A stretch of DNA of 32,622 nt from Actinomycetes bacterium (GCA_023434535.1 JAEYSR010000098.1:1-32622); one strand, 5' to 3'. Counted from the first letter of the stretch, positions 23,045 through 31,103 are shown. Numbers and translations: made by a program. Notes: a model not told the origin generated them from the sequence alone.

Positions 23045-23986
23045 TCAGAACCAGATGCGCGTGTCCTTGACGAGTCGGTGGTAGCGGAACATGCGGACGT
23101 CGGCGACCGGTCCGGCCGTTCGGATTCGATGCCACATCGCGAGCAGGCGTTCGTCGGACTCGCAGGCGACCTCGCACCAGATGTCGTAGCGGCCGCCTGA
23201 TTCAGCGACGACCTCGGTCTCGTCGAACGTCAGCAACGAGGTCACCACCGCGACCCCGGCGTCGCACAACGTGATGGCGAACGCGGCGCGGATGCTGCGG
23301 CCGGTGAGCGCCGGGTCGACCACAGCCCGGATCTCCACGGCGCCGTTGCGCAGGAGCCTGTCCAGGCGCTGACGAGTGGCCGGCGCGGAGCGTCCGATCA
23401 TCGCCGCCATGTCGGTGATGGTGACGCGGCCGTCGTCGTGGAGCGCCTGCATCATGGTGCGGTCGGCGTCGTCGACGTCGATCGGAGCAGGGATCGGGTG
23501 ATGCTCGGCTTCTGGCGCGGCGAGCGGTCCGGTGCGGGTGTGGAACCGCAGCCCGACCGACACCTCGGCGCGCAGCACGCCCGGAATGGGTCGCAGCTCG
23601 TCGTCGACCGCTCGCAGCACGTCGGTGAGGCGATCCGCGCCCATCTGTCCGAGCCCGGTGCTGAGATCGTCGAACTGCACCAGCCAGTTGAGCGGGCCGA
23701 CCTCGGCGATCCGGTCCCACACTCCGGGCCGGCCGTCGGTGGCGATGTGCACCACGGCGAGCACCTGGGGCCCGATCAGCGTCGGGTCGGCGATTCCGAC
23801 CACGGTCACGGCGCCGCGCTCCAGCAGCTGGTCGAGGCGTGCGCCGACCGCCTTGTGCGACATGCCCAGATCACGGGCCATGGCTCGCGCCGACATCCGC
23901 CCATCGGTCTGCAGGAGCGACACGATCCGAGCGTCGGTGTCGTCGAGTCCGGTCAGCCGCCGAGCGTCGGAAGGTGGAGACGACAT
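23045..23986 (-). CDS. Double-unit Lrp/AsnC transcriptional regulator
   Basis: Encodes 313 residues, about twice the length of a normal Lrp. Unit one: winged helix at about 14-61 (LDDTDARIVSLLQTDGRMSA, MSHKAVGARLDQLLERGAV) and ligand domain at about 74-148. Unit two: winged helix at about 171-218 (VDDADRTMMQALHDDGRVTI, SAPATRQRLDRLLRNGAV) and ligand domain at about 232-308. ATG at 23986 has AAAGGG seven bases upstream. An alternative ATG at 24049 would add 21 residues and overlap an inverted repeat. The gene diverges from SRPBCC-ubiD-ubiX with 86 bases between, so it is likely to control that operon and itself. A single chain with two DNA-binding units would act as an internal pseudo-dimer. 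Confidence 0.9.
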   Translation of the reverse strand: MSSPPSDARRLTGLDDTDARIVSLLQTDGRMSARAMARDLGMSHKAVGARLDQLLERGAVTVVGIADPTLIGPQVLAVVHIATDGRPGVWDRIAEVGPLNWLVQFDDLSTGLGQMGADRLTDVLRAVDDELRPIPGVLRAEVSVGLRFHTRTGPLAAPEAEHHPIPAPIDVDDADRTMMQALHDDGRVTITDMAAMIGRSAPATRQRLDRLLRNGAVEIRAVVDPALTGRSIRAAFAITLCDAGVAVVTSLLTFDETEVVAESGGRYDIWCEVACESDERLLAMWHRIRTAGPVADVRMFRYHRLVKDTRIWF

Positions 23987-24034
23987 CACGCGACCCTTTG
24001 GATCCTCAAGAAGGCCATCAAGGTGCCGATCAAC

Positions 24035-24047
24035 GTCGTGAGACGAC
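24035..24047. promoter_or_regulatory. Inverted repeat GTCGT-gag-ACGAC, candidate operator
   Basis: Five-base arms with a three-base spacer lie in the divergent region between the double AsnC regulator and the SRPBCC-UbiD-UbiX operon, 26 bases before the SRPBCC ATG. It is short, so chance cannot be excluded, but the position suits a regulator site. Confidence 0.35.
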
Positions 24048-24072
24048 ATCGACTGACAGGAAGCGTGGCCTC

Positions 24073-24498
24073 ATGCACTCACTCGACCACGAGATCACGA
24101 TCGGCGCCAGCCCTGCGGCCGTGTCCGCAGCGCTGACGACGAGCACCGGCCTGCGGGGATGGTTCTCGTCGGGCGTGTCGGGCTCCGGCGACGCGGGCTC
24201 CTCGTGGGAGATCACCTTCCCGGGTTCGGTCACCCGGTTCACCTGGGAGGTCGAAGCGGTGAGGCCCGAGGTGTTCGTGGCCTGGCGTTGCCTCGACGGT
24301 CCCGGCGACTCGATCGGCACCACCGTGTCGTTCCGACTCGAGGAGGTCGCGGGCGGGACTCGCGTGCACTTCACCCATCGGGGCTGGCCCCACACCGCCG
24401 GCGCCTACACGAAGTGCAACACCCTCTGGGGTGGCCTGCTCCACCACCTCAAGAACTACGCCGAATCCGGCACGGCCGCGCCTCTCTACGCCGCCTGA
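24073..24498 (+). CDS. SRPBCC (START-like / AHSA1) domain protein
   Basis: Encodes 141 residues, a single helix-grip domain. DHEITIGASPAAVSAALTTS opens the fold, then TGLRGWFSSG, then the strand SSWEITFPGSVTRFTWEVEAV, RPEVFVAWRCL, TTVSFRLEEVAGGTRVHFTHRGW, and the long closing helix TKCNTLWGGLLHHLKNYAESG. This is the AHSA1/polyketide-cyclase-like pattern with a hydrophobic ligand pocket. It is first in the operon with UbiD 32 bases downstream. It could bind the UbiD substrate or product, or a cofactor; no catalytic residues can be named. ATG at 24073 has AGGAAG about 9 bases upstream. The upstream frame is continuous to 23839, but that part is antisense to the AsnC gene. Confidence 0.85.
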   Translation: MHSLDHEITIGASPAAVSAALTTSTGLRGWFSSGVSGSGDAGSSWEITFPGSVTRFTWEVEAVRPEVFVAWRCLDGPGDSIGTTVSFRLEEVAGGTRVHFTHRGWPHTAGAYTKCNTLWGGLLHHLKNYAESGTAAPLYAA

Positions 24499-24530
24499 GC
24501 CCACCAGCACGAGACGAGAAGGAACCACCG

Positions 24531-26201
24531 ATGCCACAGCAGTCACTCCCGGAGTTCGTCGAGGCGATGGACAAGGCGGGCATGTTGGCCCGCGTCACCG
24601 ACCCGACCCGCGTCGACGAGCTGCCCGCCGTCATGGAGGCGCACCCAACCACCGCCGTCCTGGTGGAGAACGTGATCGGATGCGATTTCCAGTTCCTCGC
24701 GAACGCGTACTCCAACCAGGACCAGTACGCCTGGGCGATGGGCTGCACCAAGGCCGAGACCGGACTGAAGATGGTCGAGGCGTCGGAGGGACGGATCCCG
24801 ACCGTCACCGTCGACACCGCTCCGTGCAAGGACGTCATCTACACCGGCGACGACGTCGACATGACGATCCTCCCGATGTTCCTGCACCACGAGCGTGACG
24901 GGCAGTCCTACACCGACGACAACCTCGTCATCACCCGCGACCCCGAGACGGGCGTCCCCGACTGGGGCTTCTACCGGTCGATGTTCCGCTCGAAGAACGA
25001 GCGGGCGTTCGACATGACCTGCACGTCGCACCGTGCCCGCATCAACGCGGAGAAGGCGGCGTCGATGGGCAAGGACATCGAGGCGGCGATCGTCATCGGA
25101 GCCCCGATCCTGGACAAGCTCGCGGCGCTGAAGGGCTTTCCGCCCGACGTCGACGACTTCGAGGTCCTCGGCAGCTTCTACGGCGAGCCGGCCAAGATGG
25201 TGAAGTGCGAGACCATCGACGTCGAGGTCCCCGCCAACGCCGAGCTGGTGATCGAGTGCAAGATCATGGCGACCGAGGGATGGGTGCACGACGAGGCGCC
25301 GTTCGGTGAGTTCTCGGGCATGTACGGCGGAGGGCTCAAGCACAACGTGCGGGCCGTCGTCACCGCGATCACGCATCGCAAGGACCCGATCTTTCAGTAC
25401 GCCACGATCGGCTGCCACCACCCCTGGTACACGGACAACATGCTGCAGCTCCCGGCCATGGAGGCCGATCTCTTCGGAGCGCTGAAGGACGCGGCGATCG
25501 ACGTCCTCGAGGTCCGCGCCGATGCCGGCGGCCTCTCCAACATCGCCTACGCCAAGATCAACAAGCAGGGTGCCGGCGACGGCAACCAGGCCCTGGCGGT
25601 GATGCTCGGGTCGTCGAAGATGGCCATCCCGAAGCTCGCCTACGTGTTCGACTCCGACGTCGACATCTGGGACGACAACCAGATCAAGTGGGCGATGGCG
25701 TTCCGCTACGACCCGGTCCGCGACACCACGATCATGGAGCGGATGAACACCATGACGGTCGACCCGATGATCGCCAAGGACGATCCGCCGGCCACGATCT
25801 CCAAGATCGGCTTCGACTGCACGATCCCGTGGGGCGACCAGTGGACCAGGTCCGACTTCCAGCGGTCCGCCGCCTACGAGCTCGGCGAGCCCGACGGCGA
25901 CGTGACCCTCCTCAGCGAGGACGACATCACCTCGCAGATGGAGGCTCTCATCCAGGAGAAGCCCCGGTCCTGGAAGGAGATCCTGGAGCACTTCAAGGGC
26001 CAGGACTACCGCCCGGTGTACCGGGCGTTCGGCACGTTGCGGCCCCGCCTCGGCCGCATCGTCGAGCCGCCTTTCTACCCCTACGCCTTCAAGGCCGACC
26101 CGAGCGATTCGGACTTCATCGGCGAGGACGCCCCTGCGCCCGACGATGACGCGGTCGCTCCCATCACCGCCACGACCGATCGGATGCACCATGTCTCCTG
26201 A
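24531..26201 (+). CDS. UbiD-family prenylated-FMN (de)carboxylase
   Basis: Encodes 556 residues, longer than the usual 450-500. The prFMN/metal-binding region is DDNLVITRDPETG (129-141) followed by FYRSMF, with Arg149. The catalytic dyad region is DEAPFGEFSGMYGG (254-267), with Glu255 and Glu260 of the E-x4-E pair. With Arg149 these match the Arg-Glu-Glu network of UbiD/Fdc enzymes. Reversible decarboxylation of an unsaturated or aromatic acid is expected; the substrate is unknown. The last 50 residues are acidic and Pro-rich and look like an added tail. ATG 24531 has GAAGGAA about nine bases upstream. It overlaps ubiX by 11 bases. Confidence 0.93.
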   Translation: MPQQSLPEFVEAMDKAGMLARVTDPTRVDELPAVMEAHPTTAVLVENVIGCDFQFLANAYSNQDQYAWAMGCTKAETGLKMVEASEGRIPTVTVDTAPCKDVIYTGDDVDMTILPMFLHHERDGQSYTDDNLVITRDPETGVPDWGFYRSMFRSKNERAFDMTCTSHRARINAEKAASMGKDIEAAIVIGAPILDKLAALKGFPPDVDDFEVLGSFYGEPAKMVKCETIDVEVPANAELVIECKIMATEGWVHDEAPFGEFSGMYGGGLKHNVRAVVTAITHRKDPIFQYATIGCHHPWYTDNMLQLPAMEADLFGALKDAAIDVLEVRADAGGLSNIAYAKINKQGAGDGNQALAVMLGSSKMAIPKLAYVFDSDVDIWDDNQIKWAMAFRYDPVRDTTIMERMNTMTVDPMIAKDDPPATISKIGFDCTIPWGDQWTRSDFQRSAAYELGEPDGDVTLLSEDDITSQMEALIQEKPRSWKEILEHFKGQDYRPVYRAFGTLRPRLGRIVEPPFYPYAFKADPSDSDFIGEDAPAPDDDAVAPITATTDRMHHVS

Positions 26202-26835
26202 ACGCCAGCCTCGTGAGCGCCGGGACAGCCGGCCACGCATGGTCGTGGCCATGACCGGGGCGTCGGGCACGCTCTACGGCGTCCGTCTGCTGGAGGCGCT
26301 CCGCGACCTCGATGTGGAGAGCCACCTGGTGGTCTCCAAGGCGGGGTCGATGACCCGGGCCTACGAGACGGACTACTCGGCGAGCGACCTCCGGGACCTC
26401 GCCGACCACTCGTACGCCCACACCGACATCGCGGCGCCGATCTCCAGCGGGTCGTTCCGCACGATGGGGATGGTCGTCGCCCCCTGCTCGGTGCGGACCA
26501 TGAGCGACATCGCCCACGGCACCACCAGCTGCCTCACGTCGCGGGCCGCCGACGTCATGCTCAAGGAGCGTCGTCGTCTGGTGCTGATGGTCAGGGAGAC
26601 GCCGTTGCACACGGGTCACCTCCGCTCGATGCTCACGCTGTCGGAGATGGGGGCGATCATCGCCCCGCCGGTGCCGGCCTTCTACACACGTCCCGAGACC
26701 CTCGACGACATGGTCCGCCACACCGTGGGCCGCGTCCTCGACCTCTTCGACCTGGACACGGCGGACTTCCCCCGTTGGGGTGCGGACGTCGATTCCTGGC
26801 CGACCGAGCCGCTCGAGGTTCCCGAAGGGGTCTGA
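26191..26835 (+). CDS. ubiX: UbiX-family flavin prenyltransferase
   Basis: Encodes 214 residues. After a charged 16-residue N-terminus comes the FMN-binding MVVAMTGASGTLYGVRLLEAL (17-37). The other UbiX motifs are SGSFRTMGMVVAPCSVRTMSDIAHG (85-109), LVLMVRETPLHTGHLRSML (129-147) and PPVPAFYTRPETLDDMV (158-174). UbiX links dimethylallyl phosphate to FMN to make prFMN, the cofactor needed by UbiD. The 11-base overlap with ubiD means coupled production of cofactor maker and user. ATG at 26191 is used; ATG 26239 would remove the charged extension. This pairing supports that the UbiD-family gene is active. Confidence 0.93.
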   Translation: MSPERQPRERRDSRPRMVVAMTGASGTLYGVRLLEALRDLDVESHLVVSKAGSMTRAYETDYSASDLRDLADHSYAHTDIAAPISSGSFRTMGMVVAPCSVRTMSDIAHGTTSCLTSRAADVMLKERRRLVLMVRETPLHTGHLRSMLTLSEMGAIIAPPVPAFYTRPETLDDMVRHTVGRVLDLFDLDTADFPRWGADVDSWPTEPLEVPEGV

Positions 26836-26849
26836 CCCGCCAGCCGGCG

Positions 26850-26872
26850 AGCAAGTTCTATCCAGCAAGTTC
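26850..26872. repeat. Nine-base direct repeat with 14-base period at the aminotransferase stop
   Basis: AGCAAGTTC occurs at 26850-26858 and 26864-26872. On the minus strand GAACTTGCT is found on both sides of the TAG stop. The period is 14 bases, the same as the repeat at 16969-17010. Confidence 0.6.
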
Positions 26873-28222
26873 CGCAGCGAACGTGGCGAAGGCATCGACG
26901 TAGCGGTCCACGTTGGCTTCGGAGTGCTGCACCGAGAGGGTCCACTGCTCCTCGTCGCCGGGCGTCATGAACACGCCGCGGTTGACCATCCACGGGTAGC
27001 TCGCCGTGTAGAGGTGGATGTTGGTCTCGAGGAAGTCCCGGTAGCAGGTGAGCGGCTCGGGTCGGTAGGAGATGCAGCCCTTGCACCCGAGGTCGACGGT
27101 GTGGGCGGGCAGGTCGTACTCGGCGATGATCGCATCCATGCCGCCGGCGAGTCGGGCCCCGAGCTCGGCGAAGCGGTCGTAGGCGTCGGGCGTGAGCACC
27201 TTGGTGAGCGTGGCGAGCGACGCGGCCACCGACATGGGGTTGCCGTTGAACGTGCCCTGGTGCGCCGCCCCCTTGTTGATCTCGTCCATGATCTCGGCCT
27301 TGCCGCCGAAGGCGCCGATCGGTGCGCCGCCGCCGATGGCCTTGGCCCAGCTGGCCAGGTCGGGCTGCACGCCGTAGCGCTGCTGCGCCCCGCCCTCGGC
27401 GATCGTCGCTCCGCACTTGACCTCGTCGAAGATGAGGACGACGCCGTACTTGGTGCACAGGTCCCGCACCGCCTGGAGGTAGCCGTCGGCGGGGACCACG
27501 ATGCCGATGTTCATCATCACCGGCTCCATGATCAGACACGCGATCTGGTCGGCCTCGGCCTCGAACAGCCGCTCCAGCGCCGCGGCGTCGTTGAACGGGA
27601 CCACCCGGATCCACTGGGCGAGGCCCTCGGGCATGCCCTTGGACTTGGGCGTCGCGGCCGGGGCGTCGCGCCCGCCCATGACGTCGGCCCCGGGAAGCAC
27701 CGAGTACATGAGCTGGTCCACGTGGCCGTGGTAGCTGCCCTCGATCTTGGCGATGACGTCGCGACCGGTGGCGGCGCGGGCGACGCGGATGGCCGACATG
27801 TTGGACTCGGTGCCGGAGTTGGTGAACCGGACCTGGTCGCAGGCGAATCGACGGCACAGCTCCTCGGCGAGCGACACCGTCTGCTCGACGGTGACGGCGA
27901 AGTGCATGCCGTTGCGCGCCGCGTGCTCCACCGCCTCGGCGACCACCGGGTGGGCGTGGCCGACGGCCATCGAGCCGAACCCGTTGTGGAAGTCGAAGTA
28001 CTCGTTGCCGTCCACGTCCCACACCTCGGCGCCGACGCCGCGGTTCAGGTACACGGGGTAGGGGTCGCCGAGCTGGAAGCTGGACGCCACGCCTCCAGGC
28101 ATGGACCCGACGGCTCGCTCGTACAGGGCCTTGGAGCCCTTGGTCCGGTCGAGGAGGGCGGGCATCTCCACCGCCGCGATCTCTTCGGCCCGCCTGGTCA
28201 GGTGCTCGTCGCGCTCGCTCAT
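26858..28222 (-). CDS. Class III aminotransferase, glutamate-1-semialdehyde-aminomutase-like
   Basis: Encodes 454 residues. The PLP site is clear: NSGTESNMSAIRVARAATGRD (135-155), IEGSYHGHVDQ (160-170), the PLP-ring Asp266 in FDEVKCG, and Schiff-base Lys294 in ASWAKAIGGGAPIGAFGG. GMPGGVASS-like opening (MPGGVASSFQ, 41-50) and GTFNGNPMSVAA are typical of the GSAM-like branch. Here no haem genes are near. Instead it lies upstream of a polyamine transporter and downstream of an aminoaldehyde dehydrogenase in one unit, so a role as amine or omega-amino-acid transaminase is likelier. RBS GGAGGAA lies six bases upstream. The coding end contains a 14-base-period repeat around TAG. Confidence 0.9.
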   Translation of the reverse strand: MSERDEHLTRRAEEIAAVEMPALLDRTKGSKALYERAVGSMPGGVASSFQLGDPYPVYLNRGVGAEVWDVDGNEYFDFHNGFGSMAVGHAHPVVAEAVEHAARNGMHFAVTVEQTVSLAEELCRRFACDQVRFTNSGTESNMSAIRVARAATGRDVIAKIEGSYHGHVDQLMYSVLPGADVMGGRDAPAATPKSKGMPEGLAQWIRVVPFNDAAALERLFEAEADQIACLIMEPVMMNIGIVVPADGYLQAVRDLCTKYGVVLIFDEVKCGATIAEGGAQQRYGVQPDLASWAKAIGGGAPIGAFGGKAEIMDEINKGAAHQGTFNGNPMSVAASLATLTKVLTPDAYDRFAELGARLAGGMDAIIAEYDLPAHTVDLGCKGCISYRPEPLTCYRDFLETNIHLYTASYPWMVNRGVFMTPGDEEQWTLSVQHSEANVDRYVDAFATFAAELAG

Positions 28223-28248
28223 CGTGGGTTCCTCCGTCGCCGTTCCCG

Positions 28249-29682
28249 TCACCACTTGACCATCACGTGCTTGAGCTCCGTGTAGTGCTCGACCGCGTAC
28301 TGCGACATGTCCTTGCCGTAGCCGGACTGCTTGAAGCCGCCGTGGGGCATCTCGGACACGAGCGGGATGTGGTCGTTGACCCACACGGTGCCGAAGCGCA
28401 TCAGGGCGCTGGCCTCCATGGCCCGCCCGACGTCGGTGGTGAACACCGACGCGGCGAGGCCGTAGTCGACGTCGTTGGCCATGGCGACCGCGGCCGCCAG
28501 GTCGTCCGCCCGTTGCACGGTGACGACCGGACCGAACACCTCGCGCTGGACGATCTCCGCCTGCTGGTCCACGCCGATGATGACCGACGGCTCGTAGTAG
28601 TAGCCGTCCCCGTCGGCGACCGATCCACCGGTGACGGCGGTGGCGCCGGCCGCGACGGCCCGGTCGACGAAGCCCTGCACCCGCTCGCGCTGGGCGGCGG
28701 AGATGACCGGGCCGAGCTCGGTGGCCTCGTCGGTGGTCGGACCGACCACCAGGCTGCGCGCCGCCTCGGCGATCGCCTCGACCGCGGCGTCGTGGATGCC
28801 GGCGCCGGCGATCACGCGGGTGGCGGCGGTGCAGTCCTGGCCGGCGTTCCAGTAGCCGCCGACCTTGACGGACTCGGCCACCTTCTCCAGGTCCGCGTCG
28901 TCGAGCACGACCACAGGGGCCTTGCCGCCCAGCTCCAGGTGGACCCGCTTGAGCGACTCCGACGCGGCCTTGGCAATCGCCTTGCCGGTGCCGACCGAAC
29001 CCGTGAGCGAGATCATCTCGACGAGCGGGTGGTCGACGAGGGTGGCGCCGGTCTGCTTGCCGCCGACGAGGACGTTCAGCACGCCGGCGGGGAAGACGTC
29101 GGCGGCGATCTCCGCGAGGAGCAGCGCGCTCATCGGCGTGAGCTCCGACGGCTTCAGGACCACGCAGTTGCCGGCCGCCAGCGCTGGGCCGAGCTTCCAC
29201 GCCGCCATCATGAACGGGTAGTTCCACGGCGCGATCGACGCGACCACGCCGAGAGGCTCCCGACGGAGCATGGACGTGTAGCCCTCGAGGTACTCGCCGG
29301 CACCCTGGGTCTCCATCGTCCGGCAGGCCCCGGCGAAGAAGCGGTAGCTGTCGACCGAGGCCTCGATCTCGATGCCGGTCGCGGCGATCGGCTTGCCGGC
29401 GTTCAGGTGCTCGACGGCGATCAGGTCGTCGGTGCGGGCCTCGATCGCGTCGGCGAACTTCAGCAGGGCGGCGCTGCGTTCGGCGGGCGTCGTGCGCCCC
29501 CATCCGGTGAACGCCTCGGCCGCGGCGCGGCAGGCGTCGTCGACGTCCTCGGGGCCCGAGTCGGGGGCGGAGAACACGACCGAGCCGGTGGCCGGATCGA
29601 CGATGTCGGTCGTGGCGCCGGATCGCGCCGGCACCCATTTCCCGCCGATGAAGTTCTCGTTGCGAACCTCGGTCAGAGCCAT
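28249..29682 (-). CDS. Aldehyde dehydrogenase, gamma-aminobutyraldehyde dehydrogenase type (PatD-like)
   Basis: Encodes 477 residues. Active-site residues: Asn154 in APWNYPF, Glu250 in HLELGGKAP and Cys284 in NAGQDCTAATRV; NAD-binding LTGSVGTGKAI is at 226-236. The C-terminal segment RFGTVWVNDHIPLVSEMPHGGFKQSG is the hallmark of aminobutyraldehyde and related aminoaldehyde dehydrogenases. The enzyme would oxidise 4-aminobutanal to GABA with NAD(P). It is the first gene of a minus-strand unit with the aminotransferase, 26 bases apart, and divergent from potA. ATG 29682 has AGGAAGG about 7 bases upstream. The sequence alone cannot exclude related aldehydes such as 3-aminopropanal or betaine aldehyde. 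Confidence 0.93.
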   Translation of the reverse strand: MALTEVRNENFIGGKWVPARSGATTDIVDPATGSVVFSAPDSGPEDVDDACRAAAEAFTGWGRTTPAERSAALLKFADAIEARTDDLIAVEHLNAGKPIAATGIEIEASVDSYRFFAGACRTMETQGAGEYLEGYTSMLRREPLGVVASIAPWNYPFMMAAWKLGPALAAGNCVVLKPSELTPMSALLLAEIAADVFPAGVLNVLVGGKQTGATLVDHPLVEMISLTGSVGTGKAIAKAASESLKRVHLELGGKAPVVVLDDADLEKVAESVKVGGYWNAGQDCTAATRVIAGAGIHDAAVEAIAEAARSLVVGPTTDEATELGPVISAAQRERVQGFVDRAVAAGATAVTGGSVADGDGYYYEPSVIIGVDQQAEIVQREVFGPVVTVQRADDLAAAVAMANDVDYGLAASVFTTDVGRAMEASALMRFGTVWVNDHIPLVSEMPHGGFKQSGYGKDMSQYAVEHYTELKHVMVKW

Positions 29683-29724
29683 CTGGGCGTCCTTCCTGAA
29701 GTAGGAGTGTGGTGGTGTGTGCGA

Positions 29725-29737
29725 TGATGCGCCATCA
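29725..29737. promoter_or_regulatory. Inverted repeat TGATG-cgc-CATCA in the dehydrogenase/potA control region
   Basis: Five-base arms around a three-base spacer, 43 bases upstream of the dehydrogenase ATG in the 162-base divergent region. It is the clearest dyad there and a candidate binding site for a regulator of polyamine genes. No regulator gene lies next to it. Confidence 0.35.
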
Positions 29738-29787
29738 CGCAGCAGCGGTGACCTGTGGCACGTTGCCATGGACGGCGAGGCGAATCG

Positions 29788-29816
29788 TTGCAGTAAGGTA
29801 CCAAATCACTCGGAAT
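29788..29816 (+). promoter_or_regulatory. Candidate promoter for potA (TTGCAG-N17-CGGAAT)
   Basis: TTGCAG (29788-29793) and CGGAAT (29811-29816) are 17 bases apart, followed by a leader of about 22 bases with GGGAG before the ATG at 29845. The region is visibly richer in A and T than its flanks. It differs from the leaderless promoters elsewhere in the window. Confidence 0.4.
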
Positions 29817-29844
29817 CCATGGCACCTGTGGGAGACCGCTTCGA

Positions 29845-31059
29845 ATGTCACAGTCGGCTGAGATGACAGAACCCGTCACTGCTGGAACGGCGCCGACCGG
29901 GTCCGTGGACCCGGTGATCCGCCTGCAGCACGTCACCAAGCACTTCGGTGACTTCGTCGCTGTGGAGGAGGCGAACTTCGACATCGGGGAGAGCGAGTTC
30001 TTCTCCATGCTCGGGCCGTCGGGCTGCGGCAAGACGACGACCCTGCGGATGATCGCCGGCTTCGAGCAGCCGAGTTCGGGTCAGATCCTCCTCGAGGGCA
30101 AGGACGTGTCCCGGACGCCGCCCTACAAGCGCGACGTCAACACGGTCTTCCAGAACTACGCGCTGTTCCCGCACATGAACGTCTTCGACAACGTCGCCTA
30201 CGGGCTGCGCAACAAGAAGGTCGACGACAAGAAGGTCTCCGAGGACGAGGTCAAGCGTCGGGTCATGGAGATGCTCGAGGTCGTGCGCCTCCCCGAGTTC
30301 GCCGAGCGCAAGCCGAACCAGCTCTCCGGTGGACAGCAGCAGCGCATCGCCCTGGCCCGCGCCCTCGTCAACATGCCCAAGGCGCTCCTCCTCGACGAGC
30401 CGCTCGGTGCCCTCGACCTCAAGCTGCGGCAGGTGATGCAGCTGGAGCTCAAGCGGATCCAGCGAGACGTGGGCATCACGTTCATCTTCGTGACCCACGA
30501 CCAGGAAGAGGCCCTCACCATGTCGGACCGCATCGCGGTCATGACCCAGGGTCGGGTCGACCAGATCGGCACGCCGACCGAGATCTACCAGCATCCGGCG
30601 ACCGCGTTCGTCGCCGGCTTCATCGGCACCGCGAACCTGCTGCCCGTGACGGTCCGCTCCCAGGAGGGTGACTCGGTGGTGGTCGACTCCCGGCTGGGCA
30701 ACCAGTTCCGCGTCCCCGCCGGCGGCCGGTCCCATCCGACGGGCACCGAGGCCACGCTGATGGTCCGCCCAGAGCGACTCGTCCCCAAGGGCGCGCCGCT
30801 GCACGGCGGCGAGCCGGCCGGCTCGCTCGAGTGCACCGTGACCAGCATGGTCTTCCAGGGTCCCGTCGTGCGATGCCAGGTCCAGACCTCGTCCGGCGCC
30901 GAGCTGGTGGCCCACCTGGGCCCCGAGGACGACCCCGCCAGCATCGCCGTCGGCTCACCCATCACCATGACCTGGGCCTACGAGGGCGCCTACCTGGTGC
31001 CCGAGGCCATCGGCGCCGACATGGCCGGCGTCAGCGCACCGGACGCGATCGCGTCCTGA
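29845..31059 (+). CDS. potA: Polyamine ABC transporter, ATP-binding protein
   Basis: Encodes 404 residues. The Walker A motif is GPSGCGKTT (57-65), the Q-loop is VFQNYALFPHM, the signature is LSGGQQQR (160-167), and Walker B is LLLDEP (181-186) with the H-loop VTHDQEEAL after it. A C-terminal TOBE domain (about 265-390) carries MVRPE and the WAYEGAYLVPEA-type ending, as in PotA. The protein drives import of spermidine or putrescine through PotB/PotC. ATG 29845 is used; ATG 29863 would shorten it by six residues. It precedes potD by 44 bases and potB follows, so the operon order is A-D-B. It diverges from the aminoaldehyde dehydrogenase. Confidence 0.95.
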   Translation: MSQSAEMTEPVTAGTAPTGSVDPVIRLQHVTKHFGDFVAVEEANFDIGESEFFSMLGPSGCGKTTTLRMIAGFEQPSSGQILLEGKDVSRTPPYKRDVNTVFQNYALFPHMNVFDNVAYGLRNKKVDDKKVSEDEVKRRVMEMLEVVRLPEFAERKPNQLSGGQQQRIALARALVNMPKALLLDEPLGALDLKLRQVMQLELKRIQRDVGITFIFVTHDQEEALTMSDRIAVMTQGRVDQIGTPTEIYQHPATAFVAGFIGTANLLPVTVRSQEGDSVVVDSRLGNQFRVPAGGRSHPTGTEATLMVRPERLVPKGAPLHGGEPAGSLECTVTSMVFQGPVVRCQVQTSSGAELVAHLGPEDDPASIAVGSPITMTWAYEGAYLVPEAIGADMAGVSAPDAIAS

Positions 31060-31103
31060 CCACCCCCTCCCGACCGAGCACATCCAACGACAGGAGCGAC
31101 ACC

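Noticed and set aside
23987..24049. Upstream ATG at 24049 for the double AsnC regulator
   Set aside because: The 21 added residues precede any family similarity, there is no ribosome-binding site, and the ATG at 23986 has AAAGGG at the right distance. It is still possible.
24543..26270. 575-residue minus-strand frame opposite the UbiD gene
   Set aside because: It mirrors the third-position GC of the UbiD gene, and no recognisable domain is found.
26780..29727. Long plus-strand frames opposite the aminotransferase and the aldehyde dehydrogenase
   Set aside because: Both are antisense shadows of enzymes with intact catalytic residues.
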